Shown here: positions 9,951-18,677 of the stretch, piece by piece | How the letters are laid out: each line of letters opens with the position of its first letter | Numbering within the stretch: the stretch's first letter is position 1 | Source of the DNA: JBCCDY01 sp039030555 | GTDB lineage: Bacteria; Bacteroidota; Bacteroidia; Cytophagales; Cyclobacteriaceae | Direction: 5' to 3' | NCBI GenBank assembly: GCA_039030555.1 | Contig: JBCCDY010000004.1 | Location: forward strand, 62,001-126,000 | DNA length: 64,000 nucleotides | Made by a program: the position numbers and the translations under genes | The notes under the pieces: model-generated | Told to the model about the DNA's origin: nothing | Database searches by the model: none | Seen by the model: only the letters and a program-made list of their open reading frames with translations

Positions 9951-12900
9951 TTAGTCCATGGTAATTTCAAGGGCCAAACCTCTCAATTCATGTACTAAAA
10001 CATTAAATGACTCTGGGATATTTGGTTTAGTCATATTCTCACCCTTCACAATCGCTTCATAAGCTTTCGCCCTACCGATGACGTCATCGGATTTGATTGT
10101 AAGAATTTCCTGAAGAACATGAGAAGCACCAAATGCCTCCAGTGCCCATACTTCCATTTCACCAAAACGCTGACCTCCAAATTGAGCCTTACCTCCAAGT
10201 GGTTGTTGCGTAATTAATGAATATGGTCCGATAGACCTGGCATGCATCTTATCGTCTACTAAGTGACCTAATTTCAGCATATAAATAATACCTACGGTTA
10301 CCGGCTGATCAAACCTTTGACCAGTCAACCCGTCATAAAGATATGTTCTACCTAAACTTGGAAGATTTGCATCTTTAAGTTCCTTTTCAACATCCTCAAG
10401 AGTAGCACCATCAAAAATTGGAGTAGCATATTTCTTACCTAGCTTCAATCCAGCCCACCCTAGAACGGTCTCGTAGATTTGACCTAAGTTCATCCTTGAA
10501 GGCACACCAAGTGGATTAAGAACAATATCAACCGGAGTTCCATCTTCCATGAATGGCATATCTTCTTCACGAACAATTTTAGCAACAACACCTTTATTAC
10601 CGTGTCGTCCAGCCATTTTATCTCCAACCTTCAGTTTTCTTTTCTTGGCCACATATACTTTAGCCAATTGAACAATACCTGCAGGTAATTCATCCCCCAC
10701 TTCAAGCGTAAATCTTTCTCTTTTGAATAAACCTCCGATTTGATTTCTTTTCAGGCCATAGTTTTTAACCATATCCTGAATCAAACCATTGATTTTTTCA
10801 TCATCAGTCCAATTTTCTATAAGAAGGTCTGAAATCAGATTAGCTTCCTCTTGAACATTGTAATTACTCTCGTCTCTGTATTTATTCTTCGGAGGGAATA
10901 TATTCTCCTCTATATTTTTTCTAGTAAACTTAACTCCTTTGGTAAGAATTTCGTCACCAAACTTATGCTTGATTCCCTGGCTTACTTTACCATCAAGTAG
11001 AGCAACCAACTTATCAATCATTTGCTCCCGAAGACCAAGAAGTTCTTTACTATATCGCCCCATAAGAGCCTGAACATCTTTCTTAGCTTTAGCTCTTGTA
11101 TCCTTATCTTTCTTAGGTCGGGAAAACAATTTAGTGTCGATTACAACACCTCTTAACGAAGGTGCAGCTCTCATAGATGCATCCTTAACATCTCCTGCCT
11201 TATCTCCGAAGATTGCTCTTAAAAGCTTTTCTTCCGGAGTAGGGTCAGATTCTCCTTTAGGTGTAATCTTACCGATAAGAATATCGCCTTCCTTAACATC
11301 TGCACCAACTCTTATGATACCATTTTCATCAAGGTGCTTAACAGCATCTTCACTTACGTTCGGTATTTCAGATGTTAATTCTTCTTCTCCCCTTTTTGTA
11401 TCTCTAACCTCAAGTTCGAATTCGTCAATATGGATAGAAGTCAAAATATCTTCTTTAACCACCTTTTCGGATATAACAATCGCATCTTCGAAGTTATATC
11501 CTTTCCAAGGCATGAATGCTACCTGAAGGTTTCTACCTAAAGCTAATTCGCCATCTTCAGTAGAGTAACCCTCGCACAGCACTTGTCCTTTTTCAACTTT
11601 TTCGCCTTGAAGAACTATTGGCTTTAAATTGATACAGGTATCCTGATTTGTTCTTTGGAACTTAGTCAAAAGATAAGTTTCATACTCATCATTGAAACTT
11701 GTTTTCTCCTGGTCTTTTGTGACCTCATGCTTGATGATAATTTTCTTAGCATCAACATAATCTACAACACCAGCAGCTTTTGAAATCAATAAAGCTCTTG
11801 AGTCTCTTGCAGCCCTACCTTCTAATCCCGTACCTACGATAGGTGAATCCGGTCTTAAAAGTGGAACAGCTTGACGCTGCATATTCGAGCCCATTAAAGC
11901 CCTGTTTGCATCATCGTGCTCGAGGAATGGAATTAAGTTAGCGGCAACAGATACAATCTGATTAGGTGCCACGTCCATATATGAAATTTCACCTGGCTCT
12001 AATACCGGGAAATCTCCCTCAAATCTTGCTTTAACTTTTTCATTGATAAAGTCTCCTTTATCAGTTAACGGAGCATTGGCCTGCGCAATATTGTGCGTAT
12101 CTTCTTCTTCGGCAGTTAAATAAATAACGTTACTCGTCATATTGACTTTACCGCTATCTACCTTTCTATAAGGTGTTTCAATGAAACCCATGCTATTCAC
12201 TTTCGCGTGAACAGAAAGTGATGAAATTAGACCAATATTTGGCCCCTCAGGAGTTTCAATTGTACATAGACGTCCGTAGTGAGTATAGTGAACATCACGA
12301 ACCTCAAAACCAGCTCTTTCCCTCGAAAGACCACCTGGCCCTAAAGCAGACATTCTTCTTTTGTGTGTAATCTCTGAAAGCGGATTCGTTTGATCCATGA
12401 ACTGAGAAAGTTGGTTCGTTCCGAAGAATGAATTAATAACGGATGATAATGTTCTCGCGTTGATCAGGTCAACAGGTTTGAAATCTTCATTATCACGAAC
12501 ATTCATTCTTTCTTTGATGGTTCTGGCCATTCTGGCAAGACCTACACCAAACTGACTGTAAAGTTGCTCGCCTACAGTTCTTACCCTCCTGTTACTCAAG
12601 TGATCTATATCATCAACTAAAGCTTTGGAGTTAATAAGACCAATCAAGTATTTAACTATTGAAAGAATATCTTCTCTAGTCAATACTTTTTGCTCTGCAT
12701 CTATTTCCAGACCGAGCTTTTTGTTTATTCTGTATCTTCCTACTTCACCGAGATCATATCTTTTCTCACTAAAGAACAAGCTTTGGATCACATCCCTTGC
12801 GGTTTGTTCATCTGGAGCTTCTGTATTTCTTAATTGCCTATAGATCTGCTCTACAGCCTCTTTTTCAGAGTTAGAATTATCTTTCTGAAGTGTATTATAA

Positions 12901-13823
12901 ATAATAGTGTAGTCAGCAACATTAATATCTTCTCTGTGAAGGATTATTGATTTGCTACCTGACTCAATAATAGTTTCAATATGTTCTTCCTCAATGATAG
13001 AATCCCTCTCTAGAAGAACCTCATTTCTATCTATTGAAACAACCTCACCAGTATCTTCGTCCACGAAATCTTCCGTCCAAGTTCTTAGAACCCTTGCAGC
13101 AAGCTTTCTACCAACTACGTTCTTTAAGGCCTTTTTATTAGCTTCGACTTCCTCAGAAAGACCGAAAATATCAAGGATTTCTTTATCTGACCCGTAACCG
13201 ATTGCTCTTAGAAGTGTAGTTACTGGGAATTTCTTTTTCCTATCGATGTAAGCATGCATTACGCCGTTTACATCAGTTGCAAATTCAATCCAAGATCCTT
13301 TAAATGGGATAATCCTGGCAGAATATAGCTTCGTTCCATTTGTGTGTTTACTTTGGGCAAAGAAAACACCCGGAGATCTATGTAACTGACTTACAATAAC
13401 TCTTTCAGCTCCGTTAATAACAAAAGAACCTTTTTCTGTCATGTAAGGAATGTTCCCTAGGAAAACTTCCTGTTCCATGGTCTCAAAATCCTCATTATCT
13501 TCGTCATTACACGTAAGACGAAGCTTAGCTTTAAGCGGAATAGAATACGTAAGTCCTCTATCTATACACTCATCTACCTCATATTTTGGAGGATCAACAA
13601 CATAATCAACGAACTCTAAAACAAAGTTTTCTCTGGAATCCGATATGGGGAAGTTCTCACAAAAAACCTTATACAGTCCTTCTTGCTTTCGCTTTTCTGC
13701 AGGAGTATCTAATTGAAAGAAATCCTGGAAGGATTGCACCTGAATATCTAGAAAATCAGGATAATCTATAATCGGCTTTATAGTAGCGAAACTCTTTCTG
13801 GAGGTACTATTCTTAATTGCCAA
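9951..13823 (-). CDS. rpoB: DNA-directed RNA polymerase subunit beta
   Basis: This is the second catalytic subunit of RNA polymerase and the target of rifampicin. The 1290-residue product shows the rifampicin-region sequence FMDQTNPLSEITHKRRMSAL and the C-terminal GGKAQFGGQRFGEMEVWALE typical of RpoB. Translation appears to begin at a TTG (13823), since the family N-terminus MAIKNSTSRKSF starts exactly there and no ATG or GTG fits upstream. A TTG start for so highly expressed a gene is notable. A 124-nt spacer with several small hairpins separates it from rplL. Confidence 0.99.
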   Translation of the reverse strand: MAIKNSTSRKSFATIKPIIDYPDFLDIQVQSFQDFFQLDTPAEKRKQEGLYKVFCENFPISDSRENFVLEFVDYVVDPPKYEVDECIDRGLTYSIPLKAKLRLTCNDEDNEDFETMEQEVFLGNIPYMTEKGSFVINGAERVIVSQLHRSPGVFFAQSKHTNGTKLYSARIIPFKGSWIEFATDVNGVMHAYIDRKKKFPVTTLLRAIGYGSDKEILDIFGLSEEVEANKKALKNVVGRKLAARVLRTWTEDFVDEDTGEVVSIDRNEVLLERDSIIEEEHIETIIESGSKSIILHREDINVADYTIIYNTLQKDNSNSEKEAVEQIYRQLRNTEAPDEQTARDVIQSLFFSEKRYDLGEVGRYRINKKLGLEIDAEQKVLTREDILSIVKYLIGLINSKALVDDIDHLSNRRVRTVGEQLYSQFGVGLARMARTIKERMNVRDNEDFKPVDLINARTLSSVINSFFGTNQLSQFMDQTNPLSEITHKRRMSALGPGGLSRERAGFEVRDVHYTHYGRLCTIETPEGPNIGLISSLSVHAKVNSMGFIETPYRKVDSGKVNMTSNVIYLTAEEEDTHNIAQANAPLTDKGDFINEKVKARFEGDFPVLEPGEISYMDVAPNQIVSVAANLIPFLEHDDANRALMGSNMQRQAVPLLRPDSPIVGTGLEGRAARDSRALLISKAAGVVDYVDAKKIIIKHEVTKDQEKTSFNDEYETYLLTKFQRTNQDTCINLKPIVLQGEKVEKGQVLCEGYSTEDGELALGRNLQVAFMPWKGYNFEDAIVISEKVVKEDILTSIHIDEFELEVRDTKRGEEELTSEIPNVSEDAVKHLDENGIIRVGADVKEGDILIGKITPKGESDPTPEEKLLRAIFGDKAGDVKDASMRAAPSLRGVVIDTKLFSRPKKDKDTRAKAKKDVQALMGRYSKELLGLREQMIDKLVALLDGKVSQGIKHKFGDEILTKGVKFTRKNIEENIFPPKNKYRDESNYNVQEEANLISDLLIENWTDDEKINGLIQDMVKNYGLKRNQIGGLFKRERFTLEVGDELPAGIVQLAKVYVAKKRKLKVGDKMAGRHGNKGVVAKIVREEDMPFMEDGTPVDIVLNPLGVPSRMNLGQIYETVLGWAGLKLGKKYATPIFDGATLEDVEKELKDANLPSLGRTYLYDGLTGQRFDQPVTVGIIYMLKLGHLVDDKMHARSIGPYSLITQQPLGGKAQFGGQRFGEMEVWALEAFGASHVLQEILTIKSDDVIGRAKAYEAIVKGENMTKPNIPESFNVLVHELRGLALEITMD

Positions 13824-13869
13824 GGTTATTTAATTTAAGTACAAAGAACAAATGAAACACAAATAGGTA

Positions 13870-13938
13870 CAAACGTAGAAAGACCCTGACCCCTAGAAGG
13901 GATGAGGGCCTAAAAAATTTAGGCAAACCAAAATGGTT
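13870..13938 (-). promoter_or_regulatory. rplL-rpoB spacer: three short hairpins and a -7-like box
   Basis: In transcription order this spacer holds small stems at 13926-13938 (arms AACCA/TGGTT), 13909-13923 (CCTAAA/TTTAGG) and 13891-13901 (CCCT/AGGG), then TACGTTTG at 13870-13877, which matches the Bacteroidota -7 consensus TAnnTTTG. No TTG lies at the expected -33 spacing. In other bacteria this spacer holds an attenuator and a processing site that set the ratio of ribosomal protein to polymerase; a similar role here is inference. Confidence 0.35.
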
Positions 13939-13947
13939 GAACCAATA

Positions 13948-14331
13948 TTATTTAAGCTCGACTTCGGCTCCTGCCTCTTCAAGTTGTTTTTTCATTCCTT
14001 CAGCATCGTCTTTAGGAAGTCCTTCCTTAACTGCTTTAGGAGCGCCGTCAACTAATTCTTTAGCTTCTTTAAGACCTAAACCAGTTAATTCCTTAACTAA
14101 TTTCACGATCTGCAACTTAGCTCCACCAGGTGATTTCAAGATCACGTCAAAAGAAGATTTTTCTTCTCCTCCTCCTTCGCCATCTCCACCACCAGCTGCT
14201 ACAACTGCTACTGGAGCTGCCGCTGCTGCGGGCTCAATACCATACTCTTCTTTAAGGATTTCTGCTAATTCGCTAACTTCTTTTACAGTGAGGTTAACAA
14301 GTTGGTCAGCAAACGATTTCAAATCTGCCAT
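13948..14331 (-). CDS. rplL: 50S ribosomal protein L7/L12
   Basis: This is the acidic stalk protein that recruits translation GTPases. From the ATG at 14331 it has 127 residues: an N-terminal dimerisation helix (MADLKSFADQLVNLTVKEV), an alanine/glycine-rich hinge (about 42-58) and the C-terminal domain with GLGLKEAKELVDGAPK. A start nine codons upstream is possible, but MADLK is the usual family beginning. It follows rplJ by 34 nt, and the two proteins form the L10-L12 stalk complex. Confidence 0.98.
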   Translation of the reverse strand: MADLKSFADQLVNLTVKEVSELAEILKEEYGIEPAAAAAPVAVVAAGGGDGEGGGEEKSSFDVILKSPGGAKLQIVKLVKELTGLGLKEAKELVDGAPKAVKEGLPKDDAEGMKKQLEEAGAEVELK

Positions 14332-14365
14332 TTTTTCTTTGTTTGATGTTTGATTCAATAATTAA

Positions 14366-14902
14366 TTATCCCTCTTTTTCTGAAAGGGTTTTGACGATAC
14401 CTGCCAATTTCGACTCTCCACTCTGTAGAGCTGAAATAACATTTTTCGCCGGTGACTGCAACAGGGTAATAATTTCACCAAGGAGTTCAACTTTGGATTT
14501 TAGCGTACTTAATGAATCCAATTGTTGCTCGCCAATAAAGAGATCAGTATCGATGGAAGCACCCTTCAATAGCGGTCTATTACCTTTCGCGTCTTTTTTT
14601 CTATATTCTTTAATCACCTTGGCGGGTAGATTACCCGATTCAGGTGTGAACATTAATCCAGAAAAACCTGCAAGCACTTCATCATCAAATGAAGTATAAT
14701 CAGCTTCCAATTGATCGAGTGCTTTTTTGATTAATGTATTTTTAACAACCTTATATTCTACTCCTTTCTCAAAACACATGCGTCTGAGCCTATTCACTTC
14801 AGCAACAGTTAGTCCTGAAGCATCTGTAACGTAGAATACACTATTATCTTTGAACTTTGTTACAAGCTCATCTATGATCTGAGTTTTTTCTTGCCTGTTC
14901 AT
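14366..14902 (-). CDS. rplJ: 50S ribosomal protein L10
   Basis: This is the base of the ribosomal stalk; it binds 23S rRNA and L7/L12 dimers. The 178-residue product begins MNRQEKTQIIDELVTKF and has the L10 core FYVTDASGLTVAEVNRLRR. It starts one base after the rplA stop, so there is no room for the structured L10 leader that many bacteria have between rplA and rplJ. Any feedback control would have to act elsewhere in the transcript. Confidence 0.97.
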   Translation of the reverse strand: MNRQEKTQIIDELVTKFKDNSVFYVTDASGLTVAEVNRLRRMCFEKGVEYKVVKNTLIKKALDQLEADYTSFDDEVLAGFSGLMFTPESGNLPAKVIKEYRKKDAKGNRPLLKGASIDTDLFIGEQQLDSLSTLKSKVELLGEIITLLQSPAKNVISALQSGESKLAGIVKTLSEKEG

Positions 14903-14903
14903 A

Positions 14904-15602
14904 TTAAAGTCCGCTTATGCTATTCTTATCCACACTTATTCCAGGGCTCATCGTGCTCGACATCGTTATACTTCTAAAATAAGTACCCTTCGATGCGGCA
15001 GGCTTTAATTTACTGACAGTCAATAACATCTCCTCAGCATTGTCTTTAATCTTCTGAGGATCAAAAGATACTTTTCCAACACTAACATGTATGATACCAA
15101 ACTTATCGACTTTAAAGTCTATTTTACCAGCCTTTACTTCCGATACAGCTTTTGCTATATCCATAGTAACAGTACCTGCCTTTGGGTTTGGCATTAAACC
15201 TCTAGGGCCTAATACCCTTCCAAGTTTACCTACCTTAGCCATTACTGTTGGCATGGTGATGATTACATCAATATCTGTCCAACCACCCTCGATTTTGGTT
15301 ATGTACTCATCCAGTCCTACATGATCAGCACCTGCATTCTTGGCATCTTCTTCCTTATCTGGAGTACATAATACCAACACCTTTACATCTTTTCCGGTAC
15401 CGTGTGGCAATGCAACAACTCCCCGTACCATTTGATCTGATTTTCTAGGATCAACACCAAGACGAATATTCAAGTCCACAGAAGCATCAAACTTAGCGTA
15501 GTTGATCTCCTTTACGATTTTTGAAGCCTCCTCTAAAGGATAAGTATCACTAGGATTATATTTAGAAAGTGCTTCTTTTTGTTTTTTTGTTAGCTTTCCC
15601 AT
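14904..15602 (-). CDS. rplA: 50S ribosomal protein L1
   Basis: This 23S rRNA-binding protein of the L1 stalk is also the translational repressor of its own operon in other bacteria. The 232-residue product contains the family signature around LGRVLGPRGLMPNPKAGTV. It follows rplK by 10 nt. The last ~20 residues are serine-rich and look lineage-specific. Confidence 0.98.
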   Translation of the reverse strand: MGKLTKKQKEALSKYNPSDTYPLEEASKIVKEINYAKFDASVDLNIRLGVDPRKSDQMVRGVVALPHGTGKDVKVLVLCTPDKEEDAKNAGADHVGLDEYITKIEGGWTDIDVIITMPTVMAKVGKLGRVLGPRGLMPNPKAGTVTMDIAKAVSEVKAGKIDFKVDKFGIIHVSVGKVSFDPQKIKDNAEEMLLTVSKLKPAASKGTYFRSITMSSTMSPGISVDKNSISGL

Positions 15603-15612
15603 GATTTATTAA

Positions 15613-16056
15613 TCAATTATCCCAAGGTGCAGCACCTGTAACTTTAATACCCATACTTCTAGCTGTTCCCGCAACCATTTTCATTGCTGAATCAACTGTA
15701 AAAGCATTTAAGTCTGGCATTTTTATTTCTGCAATACCTTTAACCTGATCCCAAGTAACACTTGCTACTTTGTTTCTGTTTGGTTCCGAAGAACCTTTCT
15801 TCTGTTTTGAAGCTTCTAATAAAAGTACAGGGGCAGGTGGAGTTTTGACTACAAAATCAAAAGACTTATCACCATATATGGTCACCACAACAGGTAATAA
15901 CTGACCCTGCTTATCTTGAGTTCTAGCATTAAACTGCTTGCAGAACTCCATGATATTCAGACCTTTACTACCCAGGGCGGGTCCGACCGGAGGCGATGGA
16001 TTCGCTGCTCCTCCCCTTATTTGAAGTTTCAAATAACCACTGATCTCTTTAGCCAT
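15613..16056 (-). CDS. rplK: 50S ribosomal protein L11
   Basis: This protein forms the GTPase-associated centre with 23S rRNA, where thiostrepton binds. The 147-residue product has the proline-rich N-terminal domain (GGAANPSPPVGPALGSKGLN) and the RNA-binding C-terminal domain (AGTARSMGIKV). It starts 10 nt after the nusG stop in the conserved order secE-nusG-rplK-rplA. Confidence 0.98.
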   Translation of the reverse strand: MAKEISGYLKLQIRGGAANPSPPVGPALGSKGLNIMEFCKQFNARTQDKQGQLLPVVVTIYGDKSFDFVVKTPPAPVLLLEASKQKKGSSEPNRNKVASVTWDQVKGIAEIKMPDLNAFTVDSAMKMVAGTARSMGIKVTGAAPWDN

Positions 16057-16066
16057 TCTTATTCAA

Positions 16067-16624
16067 TCAATCTATTTTCTCAACTTGGACATAATTAAGC
16101 TCCACCGGCGTATTTCTACCGAAGATCTTAACCATAACATTTAACTTTCTTCTTTCTTCGAAAACCTCTTCTACCGTCCCAGTGAAACCACTGAATGGGC
16201 CGTCCATTACTTTAATAGATTCACCTACTATATATGGGACATCGAGTTTTTCGTCGAAATCATCTACTTCGTCTACTTTTCCTAAAATCCTATTGATCTC
16301 AGACTGTCTTAATGGGACGGGATTCTTAGATTGATCCGTTTTTCCATTGCTTAAAAATCCGATTACTCCAGGAATATTGTTAATCGTGTGATAAGCTTCT
16401 CCATTTGATAGGTCAGCAGAAATGATAATGTATCCTGGAAAAAAGTTACGCTCTCGTACGCGCTTCTTCCCTTGCCTCATTTCATACACCTTCTCAGAAG
16501 GAATCAATATCTGAGGAATAAATTCGTCTAACGATTGACGAGATATTTCATTCTCCAAATAATTCTTGACCTTCTTCTCCTGGCCACTTACCGCACGAAC
16601 TACGTACCACTTATGCTCTGCCAT
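16067..16624 (-). CDS. nusG: Transcription termination/antitermination protein NusG
   Basis: This is an elongation factor that bridges RNA polymerase with Rho or the ribosome. The 185-residue protein has the NGN domain (KWYVVRAVSGQEKKVKNYLE) and a C-terminal KOW domain (GPFSGFTGTVEEVFEERRKL). It follows secE by 14 nt, the order kept in most bacteria. Confidence 0.97.
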   Translation of the reverse strand: MAEHKWYVVRAVSGQEKKVKNYLENEISRQSLDEFIPQILIPSEKVYEMRQGKKRVRERNFFPGYIIISADLSNGEAYHTINNIPGVIGFLSNGKTDQSKNPVPLRQSEINRILGKVDEVDDFDEKLDVPYIVGESIKVMDGPFSGFTGTVEEVFEERRKLNVMVKIFGRNTPVELNYVQVEKID

Positions 16625-16638
16625 ATCTCCCTTTATTA

Positions 16639-16830
16639 CTAAAACGTATTGTAAAACAGAGTCATAGCATTATCGAATGCCAAATCAAATACACCAATCA
16701 TAAGGGCGAATATGAGAGAAGCCACCAAAACCAAGATAGAGCTATCCTGAAGCTGATTGTAAGTAGGCCATGAGACCTTATTTAACATCTCATCTTTTGA
16801 TTCTCTTAAAAATGATATCAATTTTGACAT
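16639..16830 (-). CDS. secE: Preprotein translocase subunit SecE
   Basis: This is the small essential subunit that clamps SecY. The 63-residue product has a short amphipathic cytoplasmic part with the conserved ELxKVxWP-like motif (DEMLNKVSWPTYNQLQDSS) and a single membrane segment (ILVLVASLIFALMIGVFDLA). The length fits the one-helix form of the family. It lies 13 nt downstream of the tRNA-Trp gene. Confidence 0.95.
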   Translation of the reverse strand: MSKLISFLRESKDEMLNKVSWPTYNQLQDSSILVLVASLIFALMIGVFDLAFDNAMTLFYNTF

Positions 16831-16843
16831 ATCTATTCTCTTG

Positions 16844-16916
16844 CACGGGTGGAGAGACTCGAACTCCCAGCCAACGGTTTTGGAGACCGCTACTCTACCA
16901 ATTGAGCTACACCCGT
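16844..16916 (-). tRNA. tRNA-Trp (anticodon CCA)
   Basis: The 73-nt minus-strand sequence folds as a cloverleaf: acceptor ACGGGTG/CACCCGT, anticodon loop with CCA, and T arm GGGAGTTCGAGTCTCTC. The 3' CCA is not encoded. It lies between tuf and secE, a conserved neighbourhood, and just after its own predicted promoter. Confidence 0.96.
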
Positions 16917-16942
16917 ATTGCGTCCTTTTAAAAATTGGACTG

Positions 16943-16974
16943 CAAAGGTATTTTTTTTATTACAAAAAAACAAA
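16943..16974 (-). promoter_or_regulatory. Bacteroidota-type promoter for tRNA-Trp/secE/ribosomal block
   Basis: On the minus strand TTTG (16971-16974) and TACCTTTG (16943-16950) are separated by 20 nt, close to the Bacteroidota consensus TTTG-N19-TAnnTTTG. Transcription would begin a few bases further on, about 20 nt before the tRNA-Trp 5' end. The -33 box lies inside the T-tract of the tuf terminator. Confidence 0.65.
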
Positions 16975-16999
16975 CACGTCCCGAATTAACGAAACGTGT
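16963..16999 (-). terminator. Intrinsic terminator after tuf
   Basis: On the minus strand a 10-bp stem (16990-16999 with 16974-16983, including two G-T pairs) with a 6-nt loop is followed by the T-rich run TTTGTTTTTTTG. It lies 22 nt past the tuf stop. Confidence 0.8.
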
Positions 17000-17021
17000 C
17001 TGATTATAAAATTCGTCTCGG

Positions 17022-18209
17022 TTAGTCGAGTATCTCGGTTACCTGACCTGAACCTACAGTTCTACCACCTTCTCTTATCGCAAATCGAAGTCCTTTTTCC
17101 ATCGCAATAGGATTGATCAATGATACTTCAATTGATACGTTATCACCAGGCATAACCATTTCAACTCCCTCAGGAAGCATAATCTCACCGGTTACGTCAG
17201 TTGTCCTGAAGTAAAATTGAGGTCTGTATTTGTTAAAAAATGGAGTATGTCTTCCGCCTTCTTCTTTTGAAAGAACATAAATCTCAGCTTTCAATTTGGC
17301 GTGTGGTGTTACACTACCAGGTTTAGCGATAACCATTCCTCTTTTGATCTGGTCTTTTTCAATACCCCTCAAAAGAATACCTACATTATCTCCTGCTTCT
17401 CCTCTATCCAAAATCTTTCTGAACATTTCAACTCCGGTTACTGTAGATTTTAAATCTTCAGCTCCCATACCTAAGATATCAACTGCATCACCAGTGTTGG
17501 TTACACCTCTTTCTATTCTACCAGTTGCAACAGTACCTCTACCAGTGATAGAGAATACATCTTCAACAGGCATTAAGAAGTCTTTATCTACAGCTCTTTC
17601 AGGAATTGGAATATAACTATCCACAGCATCCATCAATTCATCAATTTTAGCTACCCACTCTGCTTCACCGTTAAGTGCACCTAGAGCAGAACCCTGAATT
17701 ACAGGAATATCATCTCCAGGGAAATCATAGGAAGAAAGAAGTTCTCTAATTTCTAACTCTACAAGCTCAAGAAGTTCAGCATCATCTACTAAATCAACTT
17801 TGTTCATGAAGACTACTAGAGCAGGAACACCAACCTGACGAGAAAGAAGAATATGCTCTCTTGTTTGAGGCATAGGACCATCAGTAGCAGCAACTACAAT
17901 GATAGCACCATCCATCTGAGCCGCTCCAGTTACCATGTTTTTCACATAGTCAGCGTGACCAGGGCAATCAACGTGGGCATAGTGCCTATTCTCCGTTTGG
18001 TATTCAATATGTGAAGTATTAATAGTAATACCTCTTTCTTTTTCTTCAGGTGCGTTATCAATAGCATCGAAGTCTCTTTTCTCAGCAAATCCTTTCTCTG
18101 AAAGAACTTTTGATATAGCAGCTGTAAGAGTAGTTTTACCGTGATCGACGTGACCAATTGTTCCAATGTTCACGTGTGGTTTAGAACGGTCAAAGGTTTC
18201 TTTAGCCAT
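17022..18209 (-). CDS. tuf: Elongation factor Tu
   Basis: This GTPase delivers aminoacyl-tRNA to the ribosome. The 395-residue protein shows the P-loop GHVDHGKTTLTAAI near residue 18, the switch I region ERGITINTSHIEY, DCPGHADYVKNM and the guanine-recognition NKVD, followed by the two beta-barrel domains. It follows three tRNA genes and has its own terminator, the arrangement of tufB in many bacteria. No promoter was seen in the short gap after tRNA-Thr, so it is probably read from the promoter before tRNA-Tyr. Confidence 0.99.
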   Translation of the reverse strand: MAKETFDRSKPHVNIGTIGHVDHGKTTLTAAISKVLSEKGFAEKRDFDAIDNAPEEKERGITINTSHIEYQTENRHYAHVDCPGHADYVKNMVTGAAQMDGAIIVVAATDGPMPQTREHILLSRQVGVPALVVFMNKVDLVDDAELLELVELEIRELLSSYDFPGDDIPVIQGSALGALNGEAEWVAKIDELMDAVDSYIPIPERAVDKDFLMPVEDVFSITGRGTVATGRIERGVTNTGDAVDILGMGAEDLKSTVTGVEMFRKILDRGEAGDNVGILLRGIEKDQIKRGMVIAKPGSVTPHAKLKAEIYVLSKEEGGRHTPFFNKYRPQFYFRTTDVTGEIMLPEGVEMVMPGDNVSIEVSLINPIAMEKGLRFAIREGGRTVGSGQVTEILD

Positions 18210-18269
18210 TTTTTAATTTAGTCTTTAGTTGAACAGTTTTATTTCTAAATAATATTTCCAATAAATATG

Positions 18270-18341
18270 AGCCAATGACGGGATTTGAACCCGTGACCTC
18301 TTCCTTACCAAGGAAGCACTCTACCCCTGAGCTACATCGGC
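18270..18341 (-). tRNA. tRNA-Thr (anticodon GGT)
   Basis: The 72-nt cloverleaf has acceptor GCCGATG/CATTGGC (one G-T pair) and anticodon stem CTTCC/GGAAG with loop TTGGTAA, anticodon GGT. The CCA is not encoded. It is the last tRNA before tuf. Confidence 0.95.
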
Positions 18342-18364
18342 TTCAGTTGTTCGTAAAATTGAAG

Positions 18365-18437
18365 AGCGGGCGACGAGGCTCGAACCCGCGACCTACAGCT
18401 TGGAAGGCTGTCGCTCTACCAACTGAGCTACGCCCGC
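18365..18437 (-). tRNA. tRNA-Gly (anticodon TCC)
   Basis: The 73-nt cloverleaf has acceptor GCGGGCG/CGCCCGC and anticodon loop CTTCCAA, anticodon TCC. The CCA is not encoded. It lies between tRNA-Tyr and tRNA-Thr in the tuf transcript. Confidence 0.95.
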
Positions 18438-18460
18438 TTATACTTGAATATCAAATACAA

Positions 18461-18546
18461 TGGTGGGGAGAGCAGGATTCGAACCTGCGAAGGTATACAC
18501 CAACAGATTTACAGTCTGTCCTCGTTGGCCGCTTGAGTATCTCCCC
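18461..18546 (-). tRNA. tRNA-Tyr (anticodon GTA), CCA encoded
   Basis: This is a class II tRNA with a long variable arm: acceptor GGGGAGA/TCTCCCC, anticodon loop CTGTAAA (GTA). The 3' ACCA is present in the DNA (18461-18464), unlike the other three tRNAs of the window. It is the first gene of the tRNA-tuf transcript. Confidence 0.96.
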
Positions 18547-18602
18547 TCACTTCAATATGTTACTGAACACACGTCTTTAAAGCCTCGACGCCAAAGGAAG
18601 TG

Positions 18603-18633
18603 CAAAAATAAGGGGTTTTTTATTCTTGACAAG
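18603..18633 (-). promoter_or_regulatory. Near-consensus Bacteroidota promoter for the tRNA-Tyr-Gly-Thr-tuf transcript
   Basis: The minus strand carries CTTG (18630-18633) and TATTTTTG (18603-18610) with exactly 19 nt between TTG and TAnnTTTG, matching the primary sigma factor consensus of Bacteroidota. It lies about 57 nt before the tRNA-Tyr 5' end. Confidence 0.75.
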
Positions 18634-18677
18634 ATTTAAGCGAATAAATAATTTCTATCCACCAACTTATGGGCTGT

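Noticed and set aside
13937..14353. Long plus-strand frame opposite rplL
   Set aside because: It is a serine/alanine-rich shadow of the rplL and rplJ coding sequence with no family motif.
16841..17110. Plus-strand frame across tRNA-Trp and the tuf terminator
   Set aside because: It runs through a tRNA gene, a promoter and the end of tuf, so it is not coding.
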